Shown: positions 31,974 through 40,545, counted from the first letter of the stretch. The stretch: 64,000 nucleotides of DNA from Microbacterium proteolyticum (GCF_030818075.1 NZ_JAUSZZ010000001.1:1178001-1242000), one strand, 5' to 3'. The notes: generated by a model not told the origin, from the sequence alone. Program-made: numbers and translations.

Positions 31974-34555
31974 GCGCGCGTCCCGGCGGCGGGGGCGTGT
32001 GCGCTGTCGTTCGGCAGGGCGGAGGGCGTGGGCGGCACCGCCACCCGATAGTCGGTGGTGCGCAGGCGGAAGGGTCGCATGAGGCTGCGCGCGATCCGCT
32101 CGGCTGCGGGGACGGGCAGTTCGAGACCGTGCTCGATGCCGGTGTCGGGGAGGACGCGCCCGTCATAGAGGGTGCCGCCGAGATCGTCGCCGCCCGACCG
32201 CAGGAGCACCGCGGCGGTCTCGCGGCCGACGCGCGTCCACGGGATCTGCACGTGCGGGATGCTGCCCGACAGCAGCAGCCGCGACACCGCGACCATCGCA
32301 CGGTGCTCGTCGATGGGCGGCCGGCCCTCGACGAGCGGCACGTCGCCCCCGGGGAGGGGGATGGGAACGAACTCGGCGAACCCGTGGGTTCGGTCTTGGA
32401 TGTCGCGGAGGCGGCGGAGGTGCGCGATGCGCTCCCCGGCGGTCTCGACGTGGCCGTAAAACAGGACCGAGGTCGAGCGGAAGCCGCTGAGGTGAGCGGC
32501 GGTGATCGTCTCGACCCAGTCGTCGATCTCGAGGTCGCCCGGCGCGACGAGCGCGCGCACCCGCTCGCTGAGGACCTTCACCCCGGTGCCCGGCACGGTG
32601 TCGACGCCCGCTGCGCGCATCGCCGCGAGGGCGCCGCCGAGGCCGAGGCCGCTGCGTTCGGCGAGATCTCGCACATCGAGCGGACGGTACGCGTGCACGT
32701 GGATGCCGGGCGCCCCGCGCTTCACCGCCCGCACGAGGTCGAGATAGCCCGCGGGGTCTTCATCGCTTCGGAGCGCGCCCTGGATGCAGATCTCGGTGGC
32801 GCCGAGGTCGGCGGCATCGGCGGCGATCGCCGTGGCGTCGTCGAGGTCGAACTCGCCTGGGCTCGTGCGTCCGGTGCGTCGCAGCCCCGTCGAGGTGAGG
32901 TTGCGGTTCTGCACGAGCGTGATCGGCTCACCGACGGTGTAGCGGCGCGCGTCGTCGGCGACGGCGGTGAGGTCGTCGAGTTCGGCGCTCGTCGCGCGCA
33001 GCAGTCGCGTCCAGTCGGCGTCGTCGAGTTCGAGGGGGTCGGATGCCGCGCGCTCGGCCAGCCGGCGCACGCCGGGGTCGGCGCCGGTCGCGCCGGCGGC
33101 CGGAGTCGGCGCGCTCGCGGGGGTCGCGGCGCCCGCAGGGGTCGCGGCGGCGGGGCGAGCGGAGGATGCGGGGCGAGCGGAGGACGGCGGCTCGGCGAAG
33201 TCGCCTCCCTTCGTCCCTCGTCCTCCCTCCGTCACGCCGGCGGGCGTCACGCTGGCGGGCGTCACGCGCGGGGGCGTCGCGCTGGCGGGCGTGGCAGCGG
33301 AGGCCGCCGGGGCGCCGGGCTTCACGTCGGCCGCGAGCCCCCCGGCATCCGCCAGTGCCCGCACGGCCTCGTGCAGGCCCGGGTCGATCCAGCGCTGCGC
33401 ATCCCGAACGAACTCGGGATGCGCCGTCAGCCGCTCCCGCAGCGCGAACCCGCTCGCGGCCGTGTGCGCGGCGAGGTCGTCGATCTGCGGCCAGGGGCGC
33501 TCGGGGTTGACGTGATCGGCCGTGAGCGGCGAGACCCCTCCCCAGTCGTCGGCGCCGGCCTGCACCAACAGGCCCAACTCGCGCGGGTCGGACAGGTTCG
33601 GCGGCACCTGGATGCGCATGTCGGGACCGAACACCAGACGCGCGACGGCGACGGCGGCCAGATACTCGAGCATGTCGGCATCCGGAGCGCCCTGCATGGG
33701 GGTGCGGGGCTTCGCACGGAAGTTCTGCACGATGACCTCTTGCACGTGCCCGTGGCGGTCGTCGATCTCACGCAGTGCGACCAGCGACTCGGCGCGGTCG
33801 CGCACGGTCTCGCCGATACCGACGAGGATGCCGGTCGTGAACGGGATGCCGGCGGAACCGGCGTCGTCGATCACGCGCAGCCGCAGCGCGGGGTCTTTGT
33901 CGGGAGAGCCGAAGTGCACCTGCCCGGGCTCTTCGTGGAGGCGCCGGGAGGTGGTTTCGAGCATCATGCCCATCGACGGGGAGACCGGGCGGAGGGTCTC
34001 GAGCTCGTCGGGGTGCATGACGCCGGGGTTGGCGTGCACGAGCATTCCGGTCTCGGCCGTGATGAGGCGGGCGATGTGCGCGACGTAGTCGATGGTCGAG
34101 GCGAAGCCGTGGTCGTCGAGCCACGCGCGGGCCTCGGGCCAGCGCTCCTCGGGACGGTCGCCGAGGGTGAGCAGCGCCTCTTTGCAGCCGAGCGCCTGCC
34201 CCTGCCGCACCACCGTGAGCACCTGCTCGGGGCTCATGTACGCGGGCTTTCGCAGGAGGGCGAGCTGCCCCGGGGTGTCGACGAAGACGCAGTAGTGGCA
34301 CCGGTCGCGGCACAGGGTGGTCAGCGGCACGAACACCTTGCGCGAGTACGTGAGGACCCGGGAGCGGCCCGCGCGGGCGAGGCCCTCGTCGCGGAGAGCG
34401 GATGCCACGTCGAGCAGGCTCCGAAGCGGCGCCTCGAGCAGCGCCTCGGCCTCGTCGACGTCGGGTCGATGACCCGCGGCGACGCGCGCCAGCAGGTCGT
34501 CGATCGACGTGCCTCGGGCCGGTGCGACTCGCGGCGCAGCGCTGCCCGTACTCAT
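31970..34555 (-). CDS. fbiC: FO synthase FbiC (CofG-CofH fusion) lacking the CofH cluster cysteines
   Basis: 861 residues. FO synthase makes the F420 chromophore from tyrosine and the diaminouracil of flavin synthesis, using one radical-SAM [4Fe-4S] cluster in each half. The CofG half (residues ~1-390) has LCRDRCHYCVFVDTPGQ with Cys 82, 86 and 89 (CxxxCxxC) and is well conserved. A low-complexity linker (about 415-500, rich in Ala, Pro, Thr) follows. The CofH half is recognisable by ELDDLTAVADDARRYTVGEP, LGATEICIQGALRSDED, VHAYRPLDVRDLA, DTVPGTGVKVLSERVR and FAEFVPIPLPGGDVPL. Where CofH should read NVCYTGCRFC it has TGLRRTGRTSPGEF (about residue 550), so all three cluster cysteines are absent, and no other frame supplies them. 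First gene of the fbiC-monooxygenase-fgd operon. Confidence 0.9.
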   Translation of the reverse strand: MSTGSAAPRVAPARGTSIDDLLARVAAGHRPDVDEAEALLEAPLRSLLDVASALRDEGLARAGRSRVLTYSRKVFVPLTTLCRDRCHYCVFVDTPGQLALLRKPAYMSPEQVLTVVRQGQALGCKEALLTLGDRPEERWPEARAWLDDHGFASTIDYVAHIARLITAETGMLVHANPGVMHPDELETLRPVSPSMGMMLETTSRRLHEEPGQVHFGSPDKDPALRLRVIDDAGSAGIPFTTGILVGIGETVRDRAESLVALREIDDRHGHVQEVIVQNFRAKPRTPMQGAPDADMLEYLAAVAVARLVFGPDMRIQVPPNLSDPRELGLLVQAGADDWGGVSPLTADHVNPERPWPQIDDLAAHTAASGFALRERLTAHPEFVRDAQRWIDPGLHEAVRALADAGGLAADVKPGAPAASAATPASATPPRVTPASVTPAGVTEGGRGTKGGDFAEPPSSARPASSARPAAATPAGAATPASAPTPAAGATGADPGVRRLAERAASDPLELDDADWTRLLRATSAELDDLTAVADDARRYTVGEPITLVQNRNLTSTGLRRTGRTSPGEFDLDDATAIAADAADLGATEICIQGALRSDEDPAGYLDLVRAVKRGAPGIHVHAYRPLDVRDLAERSGLGLGGALAAMRAAGVDTVPGTGVKVLSERVRALVAPGDLEIDDWVETITAAHLSGFRSTSVLFYGHVETAGERIAHLRRLRDIQDRTHGFAEFVPIPLPGGDVPLVEGRPPIDEHRAMVAVSRLLLSGSIPHVQIPWTRVGRETAAVLLRSGGDDLGGTLYDGRVLPDTGIEHGLELPVPAAERIARSLMRPFRLRTTDYRVAVPPTPSALPNDSAHAPAAGTRA

Positions 34556-34682
34556 CGCTCCAGGCTATCCCCCGCCCCCGACATCGGGGCCGAGCGGTAC
34601 GCGTGCGTGCACGGGATGATCGTTGCGCTCTCGTGAGGTGCCACGCCGATGCGCGCTCTCGGGCGCTGGCAGGATGGATGCC

Positions 34683-35072
34683 ATGGTGACCCTGCTGCTC
34701 GATTCGACGCAGCTCGAGGTGGTTCTCTCGCCGACCGAGCGTGCGATGTCGTTCCGGAGATCGAACATCGTCGTGCCCCGCGAGCACATCGAACGCGTGC
34801 AGCTCACCGACGACGCGTGGACGTGGCTGCGCGGCGTGCCCAACCCCGGCATCAACCTGCCCGTCGCCGTCGGCGCGGGCACCTGGAAGTCCGCGGGCGG
34901 CAACGACTTCGTCATCATCCGAGGGCGCAAGCCCAGCGTGGTGGTGGACCTCGCCGGTCACGACGAGTTCGAGCGGCTCGTGCTCACCACCAAGCACGGC
35001 GTGGCCTTGCTCAAGGCGCTGCGGCTCGACGTGGCATCCGAGCCCGAGAACGTCGCCGACATCGTCGCCTGA
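34683..35072 (+). CDS. hypothetical protein with PH-like strand pattern
   Basis: 129 residues, start MVTLLLDSTQLEVVLSPTER at ATG 34683; an ATG nine bases upstream is possible. The chain is beta-rich (RSNIVVPREHIERVQL, FVIIRGRKPSVVVDLA) and ends in a helix with a hydrophobic face (EFERLVLTTKHGVALLKAL), a pattern seen in small bacterial PH-like proteins. No membrane segment or catalytic motif. Divergent from fbiC. The function is unknown. Confidence 0.75.
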   Translation: MVTLLLDSTQLEVVLSPTERAMSFRRSNIVVPREHIERVQLTDDAWTWLRGVPNPGINLPVAVGAGTWKSAGGNDFVIIRGRKPSVVVDLAGHDEFERLVLTTKHGVALLKALRLDVASEPENVADIVA

Positions 35073-35100
35073 CCCGCGTCCCTCCCCTCCGCCGGGCGGT

Positions 35101-35487
35101 GACTTGCGGCATATGTTCGCGAGATTGCGGTCCCGGCGTGCATACGGCGCAAGTCAGCGATGGTGGGGCCTTCCCGGGGTGGTGACTTGCGGCATGTGTT
35201 CGCGAGAGCGCGCTCCGGGCGTGCATACGGCGCAAGTCAGCGATGGTGGGGCCTTCCCGGGGTGGTGACTTGCGGCATGTGTTCGCGAGAGCGCGCTCCG
35301 GGCGTGCATACGGCGCAAGTCAGCGATGGTGGGACCTCCCCGGGGCGGTGACTTGCGGCATGTGTTCGCGAGATCGCGCTCCGGGCGTGCATACGGCGCA
35401 AGTCAGCGAGGGTGGGGCCTCCCCGGGGCGGTGACTTGCGGCATATGTTCGCGAGATCGCGGTCCCGGCGTGCATATGGCGCAAGTC
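35101..35487. repeat. five-copy 83-bp tandem array with internal hairpin
   Basis: The 455-bp gap between convergent genes holds five units starting GACTTGCGGC at 35101, 35184, 35267, 35350 and 35433, exactly 83 bp apart. Each unit has a 55-nt segment bounded by GACTTGCG and CGCAAGTC, a perfect 8-bp inverted repeat, then a 28-bp GGTGGG/CCCCGGGG spacer. Units 2-4 differ from units 1 and 5 at the same inner positions (TCCGGG against GTCCCGG). No variable spacers and no cas genes, so it is not a CRISPR array. Confidence 0.9.
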
Positions 35488-35527
35488 AGCGAGGGTGGGA
35501 GGGGAGGGGGCGGCAGGCGCGTGCGGG

Positions 35528-36346
35528 TCAGGACATCAGCTGCGCCACCGTGTCCCACGCGAGCTTGACGATCAGGATCGACAGCGTCACGAGGAACACG
35601 ATTCGGACGAACCCGCTGCCCCGGCGCGTGGCCATGTGCGCCCCGATGAAGCCGCCGGTGATGTTCATCACGGCCATGGCGACGCCGAGGGCCAGGATGA
35701 TCTCGCCGTGCACGCCGTACACCGCCAGCGCCGCGAGATTCGTTGTCAGGTTGGCGATCTTGGCGTTGGCGCTGGCCTGCAGGAAGCCGTAGCCCAGCAC
35801 GCTCACGATCAGGATGACGAAGAACGACCCCGTCCCCGGTCCCAGGATGCCGTCGTAGAACCCCACCAGCAGACCGATCGCCGCAGCTCGCCAGACGATG
35901 GCCGTCCGACCGGTGTGGCGGGGGGCGTGCTCGAGGCCCATCTTCGGCTTGAAGAGGGTGTACAGCGCGACCGCCACCACCGCCACGAGCACGACCGGGG
36001 TGAGCACCTCGCGGGGGACGTACCGTGAGAGCGCCGCGCCGACCGTCGACCCGGCGTAGGCACCCGCGACCAAAGGGATCAGAAGGACGAGCTGCACGCG
36101 GATGCGGCGCAGGTACACCCAACTCGCCGAGAGCGTGCCGAAGAACGACGACAGCTTGTTGGTGCCGAGGATGAACGGCGTGGGCACGTCTTTCGGCACG
36201 GCGATGACCAGGGCGGGCAGCTGGATCAGGCCGCCGCCGCCGACGACCGCGTCGACCCAGCCGGCGACTCCCGCGGCCAGCAGGAGGAGGATCAGGGATG
36301 CCACCGACACCGGCAGCCATTCCGCGATCACCGGTCCATCGAGCAC
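35528..36346 (-). CDS. TSUP-family (TauE/SafE) membrane transporter
   Basis: 272 residues with about eight hydrophobic segments. LILLLLAAGVAGWVDAVVGG followed by GGLIQLPAL is the signature of the TSUP family, and LGTNKLSSFFGTLSASWVYL is its second conserved block; the internal repeat (GFYDGILGPGTGSFFVILIV, ANAKIANLTTNLAALAVY) is also present. Family members export sulfite, sulfonates or other organic anions; the substrate cannot be read from sequence. Single gene. Confidence 0.88.
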   Translation of the reverse strand: MLDGPVIAEWLPVSVASLILLLLAAGVAGWVDAVVGGGGLIQLPALVIAVPKDVPTPFILGTNKLSSFFGTLSASWVYLRRIRVQLVLLIPLVAGAYAGSTVGAALSRYVPREVLTPVVLVAVVAVALYTLFKPKMGLEHAPRHTGRTAIVWRAAAIGLLVGFYDGILGPGTGSFFVILIVSVLGYGFLQASANAKIANLTTNLAALAVYGVHGEIILALGVAMAVMNITGGFIGAHMATRRGSGFVRIVFLVTLSILIVKLAWDTVAQLMS

Positions 36347-36425
36347 GGTTGATTCTCGCCGCTGCGGGGGGCCACGCCAAATGCAGGGCGGGCCCGCGAT
36401 CGACCTTCGCTGCTCGGGGGACGGA

Positions 36426-37391
36426 CTAGGCGGTGTCTCGCGGCTGATCGGGCCGTCGGCGCCGGCCGCCGTCGCGCACCTCCGACGGGTCGAGGCCGAA
36501 ATGGCCGCGGTACGCGCGGGTGAAGCCTGCGGGGGTGAAGCCCCAGCGCACGGCGACCGCGTGGACGGTGTTGTCGCGACCCGCCGCCAGCAGGTCGCGG
36601 TGCGCGGCGGAGAGGCGCACGTCGCGCAGCACCTCGCCGGTCGACCGCCCGCCGGGCGAGTGCCACCGGAAGGCGACGTCGAGCTGAGTGGTCGGCAGCC
36701 CCGCGGCCTCGGCGATGTCCTCCACCGTCAGGGGGAGCGAGGCGTGGTCGTCGATGTAGCGCATGGCCCGGCGGTACCCGCTGAGGAGCGAGCGCGAGGT
36801 CACCGGGCGGCTGACGGGCTCGTTCCGCTGCGGGAAGAGCTCGATGATGCGCGCCGCGACGTGGCGGTACATCGCCGCGGCGACGAGATCGCTCTCCCAG
36901 ACCGCCTCGCGCTCCGCGACGACGAATTGGACCATGTCGCGCAGCATCCGCCCGCTGTCGGGAGCGCGCGGGTGGCTGCTGTCGAACGTCAGGGTCAGGC
37001 GGTCGTCGGCGTGCATCCGCTGAACCATCCGTTGCAAGGCCTCGGGAAGGAAGCTGATACCGGCGCCGACACTGTCGGTGATCTCCACGGTCGTCGCCAC
37101 ACCGGGCAGGACCAGGTAGGCCGATACCGCGGCATCCCCCTGCTCTTTCCGCGTCCTCCATCGGCAGATGCCGGTCGCCGCGCCGAGCGAGACGTACGAC
37201 CCCGCGGTGACCGTCATCCCCACCGTTCCGCTGAACGTCACCCGGTTCAGCAGGAACTCGGGCCGGCGGACGATGTCGTCGCTCATCGTGGCTTCGGGAT
37301 CGCGCACGTGGTAGTCGCCGTACTCCGCGCGCAGGCGTGCCTCGACCTCGTCGCCGTTGCGGGCGAACGTCCGGGATCGCAGCGCCGTCAT
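36426..37391 (-). CDS. AraC-family transcriptional regulator
   Basis: 321 residues, start MTALRSRTFARNGDEVEARL at ATG 37391. The N-terminal ~210 residues resemble the AraC-binding-like domain of AraC/ArpU-type activators (FLLNRVTFSGTVGMTV). The C-terminal ~100 residues contain the two helix-turn-helix motifs: LTVEDIAEAAGLPTTQLDVA and VHAVAVRWGFTPAGFTRAYR, ending in FGLDPSEVRDGGR. Regulates unknown targets. Divergent from the 105-residue gene at 37511, a possible target. Confidence 0.87.
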   Translation of the reverse strand: MTALRSRTFARNGDEVEARLRAEYGDYHVRDPEATMSDDIVRRPEFLLNRVTFSGTVGMTVTAGSYVSLGAATGICRWRTRKEQGDAAVSAYLVLPGVATTVEITDSVGAGISFLPEALQRMVQRMHADDRLTLTFDSSHPRAPDSGRMLRDMVQFVVAEREAVWESDLVAAAMYRHVAARIIELFPQRNEPVSRPVTSRSLLSGYRRAMRYIDDHASLPLTVEDIAEAAGLPTTQLDVAFRWHSPGGRSTGEVLRDVRLSAAHRDLLAAGRDNTVHAVAVRWGFTPAGFTRAYRGHFGLDPSEVRDGGRRRRPDQPRDTA

Positions 37392-37510
37392 GGCTGACGC
37401 CCGATCGACGCGCGCACGGCGGGGAAGCGAGATGTTTTCGAAAACCGCAACCCCCCTGCGCCCGGTGGTGAGGCAAGCTGACACTGTCCGCATCGGAGGG
37501 GGCATCGGTC

Positions 37511-37828
37511 ATGCGCGGGATCTTCGTCAGCGGAGGATCGGTCCTCACCACCAACGCGATCGCCCGGCAGCTCTTCCTCTACGCGTCTCTTCTCGCCGAC
37601 CAGGGACGCACCGACACCGTCGATTTCCCGGTCATCGTCGACGGGGAGACCACGAACTGCACGCTGCTGGTGGGTGCGCACCTCGCACTGGCCGCGGTGA
37701 CGGTCCCGCGCACCGAAGCCGGGACGCTCGCGGGCGAGGACAGTGCGCTGTTCGAGCTGCAGCGACGATGCGACGAGGTGCGGCTCGCCGCAGCGCGGAC
37801 GCGGCCCTCGGAGTCGCTGGGCCCCTGA
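37511..37828 (+). CDS. hypothetical protein
   Basis: 105 residues, start MRGIFVSGGSVLTTNAIARQ, just downstream of an upstream GGAGGGGGCATC ribosome-binding region. The first ~70 residues have a regular protein-like pattern (AIARQLFLYASLLADQG, DFPVIVDGETTNCTLLVGAH); the end is charged and low in structure. No family recognised. It is divergent from the AraC regulator with about 120 bp between them. The 287 bp downstream contain no convincing gene. Confidence 0.6.
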   Translation: MRGIFVSGGSVLTTNAIARQLFLYASLLADQGRTDTVDFPVIVDGETTNCTLLVGAHLALAAVTVPRTEAGTLAGEDSALFELQRRCDEVRLAAARTRPSESLGP

Positions 37829-38115
37829 GCGCGTCGCTCGTCGACCAAGACCCGGCACGGTGTCCACGATGCCTCCTCGCCTGTGTCATGTCTCACGCTC
37901 CCGCACCGCAGCGTCCCGCGCATCCCGCTTGCGGGGTGGTTCCTGCCTGCGGTAGTTCTCGCTCGCCCGCAGCGCGGCCCGTACGGCGGCCGATCACGAA
38001 AGGACCCTTCGCGCAAGGGCATAGTCCAGCCCGGACCCGCTCTTCGAATGTGGTGGACAGGCGCTCGCTGGGCGACACTCGCCACCCTCGCAGAGTCGGG
38101 CGTCGAGGAGGGATC

Positions 38116-38487
38116 ATGGGCAAGTTCATCTACGACTCGAACATCAAGGTGGAGTTCGAGGATCGTCTTCTCGCACATCTGCAGGCCGTGATCATGGCCA
38201 AGGTGCGACGCGGTGAGACCTTCACCTTCACCTGGAAGGACGACATCAGCACGGGCGGCGGGCGCACCTGCGTCTACATCCACTCCGGAGTGTCACTCGT
38301 CTTCAAGTTCCACGGTGGGCGCACCCCGCAGCTGAACCCCGCGTGGCTGCACGTCCTGACCTACAACGCCAACTCCGGGCGCGGCTTGTACGTCGTCTCC
38401 GAGCCGGACGGCCCGATCCGACCGCCGGAGCCGGTGAAGGAGATGGTGTTCATGCAGGTTCCCCGGCACGCGCCGGTGACGCCCTGA
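38116..38487 (+). CDS. DUF7882-like protein
   Basis: 123 residues, start MGKFIYDSNIKVEFEDRLLA at ATG 38116 with GAGGAGGG upstream. The pattern LAHLQAVIMAKVRRGETFTF, then DDISTGGGRTCVYIHSGVSL and RTPQLNPAWLHVL matches a small protein family very common in Microbacteriaceae (DUF7882), often several copies per genome and sometimes mis-annotated as DNA ligase. The function is unknown. It is useful as a lineage marker. Confidence 0.8.
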   Translation: MGKFIYDSNIKVEFEDRLLAHLQAVIMAKVRRGETFTFTWKDDISTGGGRTCVYIHSGVSLVFKFHGGRTPQLNPAWLHVLTYNANSGRGLYVVSEPDGPIRPPEPVKEMVFMQVPRHAPVTP

Positions 38488-38497
38488 CCCCGGACGC

Positions 38498-39316
38498 TCA
38501 GTCGACGTCGCGGCGCCAGGTGGTCAGCAGGCCGATGACGACCAGCGCCACCGCGTAGCCGAGCAGCACGAGACCGCCCGCCCACCAGTCGAGGGTGTCG
38601 CCGCCGGCCATGCCCATGACGCCGAAGATCGTCTGTCCGACCAGGGCGTCGCTCGCCGCGCTCGGGAACCACTTCACGACGCCCGCGAAACCCTCGACGA
38701 GCCCCCCGGCCGTGCGCACGATGGGCTCGACGAACAGCGTGATGGCGAGCACGATCACGATCGCGGCGACCTGGTTGCGCACGACGGTGCCGACGCCGAT
38801 GCCGACGAGCGCCCAGAGCGCGAAGGCCAGCAGCATCCGCCCGACGAGCTCCCACGTGTCGGCGGTGGTCAGGGCCACGTCGATCCCGAAGATGCTCAGC
38901 ACCGCCGCACCGGCTCCGACGGCGGCGAGCGAACCGAGGATGCCGTAGAGCAGACCCACCGCGATGGCGACGACGAACTTGCCCACGAGCACCACCCCGC
39001 GGCGCGGGGTCGCGAGGAAGGTCGGCGTCAGGGTCTTGTGGCGGAACTCGGTCGTGACCATGAGGGTTCCCACCAGCAGGGGGAAGACATAGCCCACCGC
39101 GGTCGCCGAGCTGTAGATGAGGCCCGTGATGCCGTCGACGGACGGCGCGGGGCCGCGCGCCCCCGACAGCTGACCGGATGCCACCCCGCCGAACACGAAC
39201 GCCAGGACGCCCGCCGTGAAAGCGACGTAGGCGACGAGCACGATGCCCAGCACCCACCAGCCCGCGGTGCTGAACTGCTTGGTGTACTCGGAGCGGGTCG
39301 CAGCGGCAAGGCTCAT
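38498..39316 (-). CDS. ABC-2 type transporter permease
   Basis: 272 residues, six hydrophobic segments. The N-terminus AAATRSEYTKQFSTAGWWVL is the usual first cytoplasmic helix of ABC-2 permeases, followed by ITGLIYSSATAVGYVFPLLV, VTTEFRHKTLTPTFLATPRR with the conserved E-x-x-x-x-T-L motif, and segments at FVVAIAVGLLYGILGSLAA and WALVGIGVGTVV. Its start overlaps the stop of the ATPase gene (39313), so both are co-translated as one exporter. Confidence 0.9.
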   Translation of the reverse strand: MSLAAATRSEYTKQFSTAGWWVLGIVLVAYVAFTAGVLAFVFGGVASGQLSGARGPAPSVDGITGLIYSSATAVGYVFPLLVGTLMVTTEFRHKTLTPTFLATPRRGVVLVGKFVVAIAVGLLYGILGSLAAVGAGAAVLSIFGIDVALTTADTWELVGRMLLAFALWALVGIGVGTVVRNQVAAIVIVLAITLFVEPIVRTAGGLVEGFAGVVKWFPSAASDALVGQTIFGVMGMAGGDTLDWWAGGLVLLGYAVALVVIGLLTTWRRDVD

Positions 39317-40545
39317 CGCGGTGCCTCCGTCTCATCGGGTGCGGCGGAGGGGACGATGTCGATGACGCCCGTGGAGGCGACGGAGTACGAGGGGCGTGGG
39401 CCGCCGTCCGGCGGGGGTGCGGCGGCGCGCGCCGGCCGCGGCGCGGGGATCACCGCCACCAGTGCCGTGGAGGGGCGCGCATCGGCGTCGGCGTCGTCTG
39501 CGTCGGCGTCTGTGGTGTCGTCGGATGCCGGGGTGTCGGTGGCGGCGGCCGGCGGGGGCGCCGACCCGGTGGCATCCGGAACCTGCCCGGCATCCGTCTC
39601 GGGACCCGCCGCCGCGACCGCGGCCGGGACCCCGCCGGCGCTGGCGTGCACCCGCACGCCGCTGACGAGCTCGAGGAAGATGTCCTCCAGGCTCGCGCCC
39701 TTGCTCTGCAGGTTCGACAGCGCGATGCCGGCGCCCGCGGCGAGAGCGCCGATCTCGACCGGGTCGTGGTGGCGGATCGTGAAGCCGTTGCGCAGCAGCT
39801 GGTGCTCGATGCCCCGGTCGTCGAGCAGTCGCGACAGGGCCTCCCGGTCGAGCGAGTCGACCACGGTGGCGAACTCGTCGGGGTCGGCGAGGTCTTCGAT
39901 GCCGCCCTGGAACACGAGGCGTCCGCGGGAGATGATCAGCAGCGCGTCGACGGTCTGCTGCACCTCGGCGAGCAGGTGCGACGAGATGAGCACCGTGCGC
40001 CCCTCCTCCGCGAGGTGGCGCAGCAGGGAGCGCATCCAGCGGATGCCCTCGGGGTCGAGTCCGTTCGCCGGTTCGTCGAGCACGAGCACGCCCGGGTCGC
40101 CGAGCAGCGCGGTCGCCAATCCCAGGCGCTGGCGCATGCCGAGCGAGAAGCCGCCGACGCGCCGGCCGGCGACATCGGCGAGACCGACGAGGCCGAGCAC
40201 CTCGTCGATGCGGGTGGTGGGCAGGCTCGCCGCCCGCGCATAGACCTTGAGGTGGTTCGCGGCCGAGCGTCCCGGGTGGAAGCTGGATGCCTCGAGGGCA
40301 GCGCCGACGGTACGCAGCGGCGACGCCAGCTCGCTGTACGGCCGACCGCCGACGGTGGCCGTGCCCGAGGTGGGCCGCACGAGGCCCAGCAGCATGCGCA
40401 ACGAGGTGGTCTTGCCGGCGCCGTTCGGGCCCAGGAAGCCGGTCACCTGCCCGGGCTCGACGCGGGCGGTCAGGCCGTCGACCGCCGAGATCGCCCCGAA
40501 TCGTTTGGTGAGGCCGACCAGTTCGAGCACCTGTCCGTCGGGCAT
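39313..40545 (-). CDS. ABC transporter ATP-binding protein with C-terminal low-complexity extension
   Basis: 410 residues, start MPDGQVLELVGLTKRFGAIS at ATG 40545. Walker A GFLGPNGAGKTTSLRML, signature SLGMRQRLGLATALLGDP, Walker B VLVLDEPANGLDPEG, H-loop LISSHLL. After the ~300-residue ATPase core is an Ala/Pro/Asp-rich tail of about 110 residues (PASDDTTDADADDADADA), unusual for this family. It pairs with the permease downstream; ABC-2 exporters of this type often serve antibiotic or lipid export or bacteriocin immunity. Confidence 0.9.
   Translation of the reverse strand: MPDGQVLELVGLTKRFGAISAVDGLTARVEPGQVTGFLGPNGAGKTTSLRMLLGLVRPTSGTATVGGRPYSELASPLRTVGAALEASSFHPGRSAANHLKVYARAASLPTTRIDEVLGLVGLADVAGRRVGGFSLGMRQRLGLATALLGDPGVLVLDEPANGLDPEGIRWMRSLLRHLAEEGRTVLISSHLLAEVQQTVDALLIISRGRLVFQGGIEDLADPDEFATVVDSLDREALSRLLDDRGIEHQLLRNGFTIRHHDPVEIGALAAGAGIALSNLQSKGASLEDIFLELVSGVRVHASAGGVPAAVAAAGPETDAGQVPDATGSAPPPAAATDTPASDDTTDADADDADADARPSTALVAVIPAPRPARAAAPPPDGGPRPSYSVASTGVIDIVPSAAPDETEAPR

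Noticed and set aside
29476..32301. A 941-codon minus-strand frame covering fgd and the monooxygenase
   Set aside because: Only the fgd part matches a family; the upstream part is an Arg-rich shadow of the monooxygenase gene, which overlaps fgd in another frame.
35101..35487. CRISPR array
   Set aside because: Units are 83 bp and the parts between the hairpins are repeated as well, so there are no unique spacers, and no cas genes are near.
35160..35570. Series of ~63-residue ORFs in the 83-bp array
   Set aside because: They arise from the repeat itself (83 is not a multiple of three), so each unit shifts frame and the peptides are incidental.
37829..38115. Gene upstream of the DUF7882 gene
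   Set aside because: Open frames here are unsupported by a start site or family pattern; probably promoter and leader sequence.
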